Below, piece after piece: positions 6,681 through 9,575 of a stretch of 9,575 nucleotides of DNA. The stretch comes from Flavobacteriaceae bacterium UBA2000 (lineage in GTDB: Bacteria; Bacteroidota; Bacteroidia; Flavobacteriales; Flavobacteriaceae). The notes beneath the pieces are model-generated. The model saw only the letters and a program-made list of their open reading frames with translations, was not told the DNA's origin and made no database searches. Numbering within the stretch: position 1 is the first letter of the stretch; the number at the start of each line of letters is the position of its first letter. The translations under genes were made by a program, and so were the position numbers. The stretch covers positions 1 to 9,575 of the forward strand of contig DDCS01000119.1 of NCBI GenBank assembly GCA_002335345.1, read 5' to 3'.

Positions 6681-7760
6681 GTGCTGCGCTACACCATTAA
6701 GAAAATCGGCTATGGTGTGTTGACCCTTTTTGGCGTGGTTACGGTTATTTTTTACCTATTTCACTTTTTGCCCGGTGATCCTGCGCGCATGATGCTCGGA
6801 CAAAATGAGAGCGCTGAGCAATTGGCTGCGGTGAAAAAAAAGTATGGCTTCGATCAGCCTTTAGGTCAGCAGTATCTGTTTTATCTCAATGATTTATCGC
6901 CTCTTTCATGGCATTCAAATAAGGGGAATGACTATACCTTTTATCAGGCTGATCAGTATGGGGGTGTGGTTATCTATCGCGGGGATCGGGGTTTGCTGGC
7001 GCTCAAAGCCCCTTATTTAAGAGACTCTTTTCAGAAAAGCGGCAAAAAGGTTTCAGAGGTGATCCAAGAGACTCTGCCCAATACGGCTATTCTTGCGGTT
7101 AGTGCCATTAGTTTGGCGGTATGTTTAGGGGTGCTGCTTGGGGTAATTTCAGTGTGGTTTAAGGATGGCTGGCTGGACCGACTGATTCAGTTGGTCAGTA
7201 CCATTGGAATGAGCGTGCCGTCTTTTTTTAGCGCGATCCTGTTTGCCTGGTTTTTTGGCTATGTTCTTCATCAATATACCCATCTCAATATGACGGGGAG
7301 TTTGATTGAAGTGGATGATTATGGTGAGGGGACTTATTTGGCTTGGAAAAATTTGATTCTCCCCGCTGTGGTTTTAGGGATTCGTCCGATCGCGGTCGTG
7401 ACCCAACTTATGCGTAATTCCCTTTGGGAACAAATGCAGCAAGATTATATTCGAACGGCTCGAGCCAAAGGACTCACCGATTGGTCCATCATGTGGCGAC
7501 ACGCTATGAAAAATGCCCTTAATCCCGTGGTGACTGCGGTATCGGGTTGGTTTGCCTCGATGCTTGCCGGCGCTGTTTTTGTGGAGTATATTTTTGGGTG
7601 GAATGGTTTGGGTAAAGAAATTGTCGATGCCTTAAATACCTTAGATTTGCCGATAATTATGGGCGCGGTCCTTGTCATTGCCACCATGTTTATTGTAATC
7701 AATATCGTGGTAGATTTGATATACGGTTGGCTTGATCCGCGGATCGCTTACGGTGATTAA
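6681..7760 (+). CDS. DppB/OppB-like ABC transporter permease, GTG start, lone subunit
   Basis: This 359-residue inner-membrane permease belongs to the dipeptide/oligopeptide/nickel (DppB) group. It has the family N-terminus with helix 1 and FLPGDPARMM (29-38), five further helices (about 132-157, 172-198, 222-246, 283-303, 325-348), and a full ATPase-docking EAA loop DYIRTARAKGL (255-265) continuing to N281-P. It ends with the usual LDPRIAYGD. The start is GTG 6681, directly after the TAA of the previous gene with no spacer. The next ATG would delete helix 1. It is longer than typical DppB because of about 35-40 extra residues (about 72-112) in the extracytoplasmic loop after helix 1, including YTFYQADQYGGVVIYRGDRG. 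No second permease, ATPase or binding-protein gene is nearby, so the substrate is open. Confidence 0.93.
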   Translation: MLRYTIKKIGYGVLTLFGVVTVIFYLFHFLPGDPARMMLGQNESAEQLAAVKKKYGFDQPLGQQYLFYLNDLSPLSWHSNKGNDYTFYQADQYGGVVIYRGDRGLLALKAPYLRDSFQKSGKKVSEVIQETLPNTAILAVSAISLAVCLGVLLGVISVWFKDGWLDRLIQLVSTIGMSVPSFFSAILFAWFFGYVLHQYTHLNMTGSLIEVDDYGEGTYLAWKNLILPAVVLGIRPIAVVTQLMRNSLWEQMQQDYIRTARAKGLTDWSIMWRHAMKNALNPVVTAVSGWFASMLAGAVFVEYIFGWNGLGKEIVDALNTLDLPIIMGAVLVIATMFIVINIVVDLIYGWLDPRIAYGD

Positions 7761-7828
7761 ATTAGGGTGTGGGCCTTTCGGCATTGGTTTATTTGCCGGC
7801 CGAGGGCTTAGCGGACCTAAAGAAATAG

Positions 7829-7836
7829 AATATTTG
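7829..7836 (+). promoter_or_regulatory. Possible -7 promoter element for tpiA-prmA-clpS
   Basis: AATATTTG matches the Bacteroidetes TAnnTTTG consensus at all but one fixed position and lies 33 bases before the tpiA ATG. No TTG sits at the expected distance upstream; the nearest TTTG (7791-7794) is too far. The 109-base gap after the permease is the only long spacer in this run of genes, so a promoter here is plausible, but the motif itself is weak. Confidence 0.27.
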
Positions 7837-7850
7837 TATTACCAATGAAT

Positions 7851-7866
7851 AGTATAAGAGTATAAG
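7851..7866 (+). repeat. Perfect 8-bp tandem repeat before tpiA
   Basis: AGTATAAG occurs twice without a gap (7851-7858 and 7859-7866), and the second copy ends 3 bases before the tpiA start codon. It overlaps the expected ribosome-loading zone. It could be a replication-slippage duplication, or AT-rich leader sequence that keeps the start site unstructured. No function is known. Confidence 0.8.
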
Positions 7867-7869
7867 ATT

Positions 7870-8631
7870 ATGAGAAAAAAAATAGTTGCTGGAAACTGGA
7901 AAATGAATTTGGATAAGGCGGAGGCCTTGTCTTTGACCACGGATTTAGTTGATGCCCTCGGAGCCTTGCCCGAAAATCAACGTGTCATGGTTTGTCCACC
8001 GAGTATTCATTTGAGTAGTGTAGGGGAAGTGGCTGCAGGATCAAAGGTGCTCGAGGTCGGCGGGCAAAATATGCATCAATCGGGATCAGGAGCCTATACG
8101 GGTGAAATTTCTGGGTCGATGCTCAAGAGCTATAACATCAATTCTGTACTGCTCGGACACAGTGAGCGCCGTGCCTATTTTCATGAGAACAACAGCGTGT
8201 TGCGTGAAAAGGTGGATACGGCTTTGGCCTTGGGAATTGAGGTCATCTATTGTTTTGGCGAAATGCTGGAAGAGCGTGAAAATGAAACTCATTTTGATGT
8301 GGTCTCCAGTCAGCTCAAAGAGGCTTTGTTTCACTTAGAGGCTTCCCAGTGGAACCATGTCATTTTGGCTTATGAGCCTGTTTGGGCTATAGGGACTGGG
8401 CGCACTGCTTCGCCAGAGCAAGCACAAGAGATGCATGCGCACATTCGCAGTGTTTTGACTCAGGCCTATGGCGCTGAATGCGCTGATGGGGTGAGTATTC
8501 TTTATGGGGGTAGTGTAAAACCTGACAATGCTAAAGAAATTTTTGGTCAACCCGACGTCGATGGAGGACTCATTGGTGGGGCTTCACTCAAAACGCAGGA
8601 CTTCTTGGCCATTGTGGCCGCAATGTCATGA
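7870..8631 (+). CDS. tpiA: Triosephosphate isomerase
   Basis: TpiA interconverts dihydroxyacetone phosphate and glyceraldehyde 3-phosphate in glycolysis and gluconeogenesis. The 253-residue TIM barrel has all catalytic parts: AGNWKMN with N9 and K11, electrophile H97 in GHSERR (96-101), catalytic base E169 in AYEPVWAIGTG (167-177), the loop-6 lid running to about T179, the phosphate-binding YGGSVKPDN (212-220) and GGLIGGASL (232-240). The usual C-I-G-E motif reads CFGE (128-131), a mild variant next to the barrel core. The ATG at 7870 gives the standard MRKKIVAGNWKMN start. The last codons overlap the prmA start by four bases (ATGA, 8628-8631), indicating translational coupling in a tpiA-prmA-clpS run. 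Confidence 0.99.
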   Translation: MRKKIVAGNWKMNLDKAEALSLTTDLVDALGALPENQRVMVCPPSIHLSSVGEVAAGSKVLEVGGQNMHQSGSGAYTGEISGSMLKSYNINSVLLGHSERRAYFHENNSVLREKVDTALALGIEVIYCFGEMLEERENETHFDVVSSQLKEALFHLEASQWNHVILAYEPVWAIGTGRTASPEQAQEMHAHIRSVLTQAYGAECADGVSILYGGSVKPDNAKEIFGQPDVDGGLIGGASLKTQDFLAIVAAMS

Positions 8632-9467
8632 GTCAAGTCTACATCGAAATAGACTGCCAAGTCACACCTGTAGCGCCATGGGCGGATTTGTTGATCGCCG
8701 CATTGGGTGAGATCGGATTCGAAAGCTTTGAAAATACAGACTCGGGATTTATGGCTTATGTGGCCCGGGCCGATTATGATTCTCAGACCACCGCTCAAGT
8801 GATGGCTACTTACCGAGAACATTGTGTGGTTAATTTTTCAACCAAAGAAATTGCGGCCACCAATTGGAATGCGGATTGGGAGAAAAACTTTTCGCCCATC
8901 ACTGTAGGGGAGCGCATTCATGTGCGGGCGCCGTTTCATGCGGCTACAGATGCTGAATATGAAATAGTGATTGAGCCCAAGATGTCTTTTGGAACCGGAC
9001 ATCACCAGACCACGCATTTGATGCTCGAACACCTATTGGAGCTCGAGATAAATGATCAGGATGTTTTGGATATGGGCAGTGGCACGGCAGTGCTCGCGAT
9101 AATGGCCTGTAAGCGGGGTGCGCGTAAGTCAACAGCGATCGATATTGATGCGTGGTGTGGTGAAAACGGACTCGAGAATGCCCAGCGCAACGGGATTGAG
9201 AACATAGAGGTCTTGGTGGGCACAGCAGAGCAACTGCCAAAAACACCAGTGTATGACTTAATTATTGCCAATATAAATCGCAATGTATTGCTTGAAGATA
9301 TGCCCGCTTATGTGGCTTGTTTGCGCGGGGGTGGAGTAGTGCTCTTGAGTGGGTTTTACGAGGCTGATCTGGATATCATTACCCAGCGATGCCATGAATG
9401 CGGGCTGGTATATCAGCATCACAAAACCAAAGACAACTGGGTTGCGGCAAAATTTTTATTTTTGTGA
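8628..9467 (+). CDS. prmA: Ribosomal protein L11 methyltransferase
   Basis: PrmA uses S-adenosylmethionine to trimethylate several amino groups of ribosomal protein L11. The 279-residue protein has an N-terminal substrate-recognition domain (about 1-70), a linker with NWNADWEKNFSPI (79-91), the PrmA signature EPKMSFGTGHHQTT (116-129) and a class I methyltransferase fold. SAM-binding motif I is VLDMGSGTAVLAI (146-158), where the third glycine of the usual G-x-G-x-G is alanine; A or S at this spot occurs in Bacteroidetes homologues as I recall them. AIDIDAW (170-176) is motif II, and IIANINRNVLL (212-222) replaces the family's usual ANI-L-NPL-type motif. The start ATG overlaps the tpiA stop, and clpS follows after one base. 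The assignment is firm. Confidence 0.96.
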   Translation: MSQVYIEIDCQVTPVAPWADLLIAALGEIGFESFENTDSGFMAYVARADYDSQTTAQVMATYREHCVVNFSTKEIAATNWNADWEKNFSPITVGERIHVRAPFHAATDAEYEIVIEPKMSFGTGHHQTTHLMLEHLLELEINDQDVLDMGSGTAVLAIMACKRGARKSTAIDIDAWCGENGLENAQRNGIENIEVLVGTAEQLPKTPVYDLIIANINRNVLLEDMPAYVACLRGGGVVLLSGFYEADLDIITQRCHECGLVYQHHKTKDNWVAAKFLFL

Positions 9468-9468
9468 T

Positions 9469-9575
9469 ATGGCACATCAACATCAATACAGTCCAGAACT
9501 TGATACAGCCACTGAGGACATCTTAGGGCATCAAATCATTCTGTTTAATGATGAGGTGAACACCTTTGATCATGT
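9469..9575 (+). CDS. clpS: ATP-dependent Clp protease adaptor ClpS, N-terminal part (partial)
   Basis: The frame opens at ATG 9469, one base after the prmA stop, and runs off the right edge after 35 full codons. The first about 20 residues are a variable tail. They are followed by HQIILFNDEVNTFDHV (21-36, the last codon incomplete), the start of the ClpS core. In ClpS the N-D-x-x-N-T/P-x-x-x-V motif forms part of the pocket that binds N-degron residues, with N27, D28 and N31 matching. ClpS hands N-end-rule substrates to the ClpA/ClpC-ClpP protease. The position after prmA agrees with a common Bacteroidetes gene order. The remainder, including the ClpA/C-contact region, is outside the window. 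Confidence 0.92.
   Translation, partial: MAHQHQYSPELDTATEDILGHQIILFNDEVNTFDH

Noticed and set aside
7772..7808. Possible hairpin (CGGCA / TGCCG) after the permease as a terminator
   Set aside because: Only about five base pairs form around a ten-base loop, with poor extension and no T-run, so a terminator cannot be supported.
8944..9283. Minus-strand frames of 100 and 75 codons opposite prmA
   Set aside because: They are antisense to intact prmA, overlap each other, and encode low-information sequence.
1..9575. CRISPR array, tRNA/rRNA, insertion sequence, phage or defence island
   Set aside because: No regularly spaced repeats, cloverleaf, transposase or terminal inverted repeats were seen; nearly all of the window is occupied by intact housekeeping-type genes.

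Overview
The window reads as chromosome of a member of the Bacteroidetes, most likely the Flavobacteriia. Several protein families here are largely confined to that phylum: the C-terminal tail of a DUF4293 protein, a double-domain DUF1599 protein and a BT_3928-type DoxX/MauE protein. The ABC exporter, folP and cdaA also have Bacteroidetes-type motif variants. Start codons lack clear Shine-Dalgarno sequences, and one good TAnnTTTG-type -7 promoter element is visible. GC content is moderate by eye. I see no insertion sequence, phage gene, tRNA, rRNA or CRISPR array, and the coding density and style are those of a housekeeping region.

Layout. (1) 1-150: the 3' end of a DUF4293 gene (+), then a strong hairpin terminator that serves the convergent end of the next gene. 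(2) 175-666 (-): a YfcE-type metallophosphoesterase, divergent from truA (748-1491, +) across 81 bases. truA is followed after 11 bases by a complete MsbA-like ABC exporter (1503-3284, +). (3) 3321-4943 (-): folP then cdaA, transcribed together and convergent with the exporter. This pairs dihydropteroate synthase with a membrane diadenylate cyclase. (4) 4999-7760 (+): DUF1599, a BT_3928-type membrane protein and a lone DppB-like permease, packed with gaps of 8 and 0 bases. (5) 7870-9575 (+): tpiA, prmA and the start of clpS. The first two overlap by 4 bases and the last two are 1 base apart; the group is preceded by a 109-base leader region.

How the genes work together. Most are core functions: tRNA pseudouridylation, folate synthesis, c-di-AMP synthesis, glycolysis, ribosomal protein L11 methylation and ClpP adaptor function. 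The least understood part is 4999-7760. It holds a two-repeat protein of the nucleotide-modification-associated DUF1599 family, a predicted extracytoplasmic redox-like membrane protein, and an oligopeptide-type permease without its usual partners. I found no convincing evidence of a new multi-gene system. That trio is the best place to look, and its link to tpiA-prmA-clpS is only one of position.

Two genes (cdaA and the permease) need GTG starts. Two others (DUF1599 and the BT_3928-type gene) are best annotated from ATG codons inside the longest possible reading frames.
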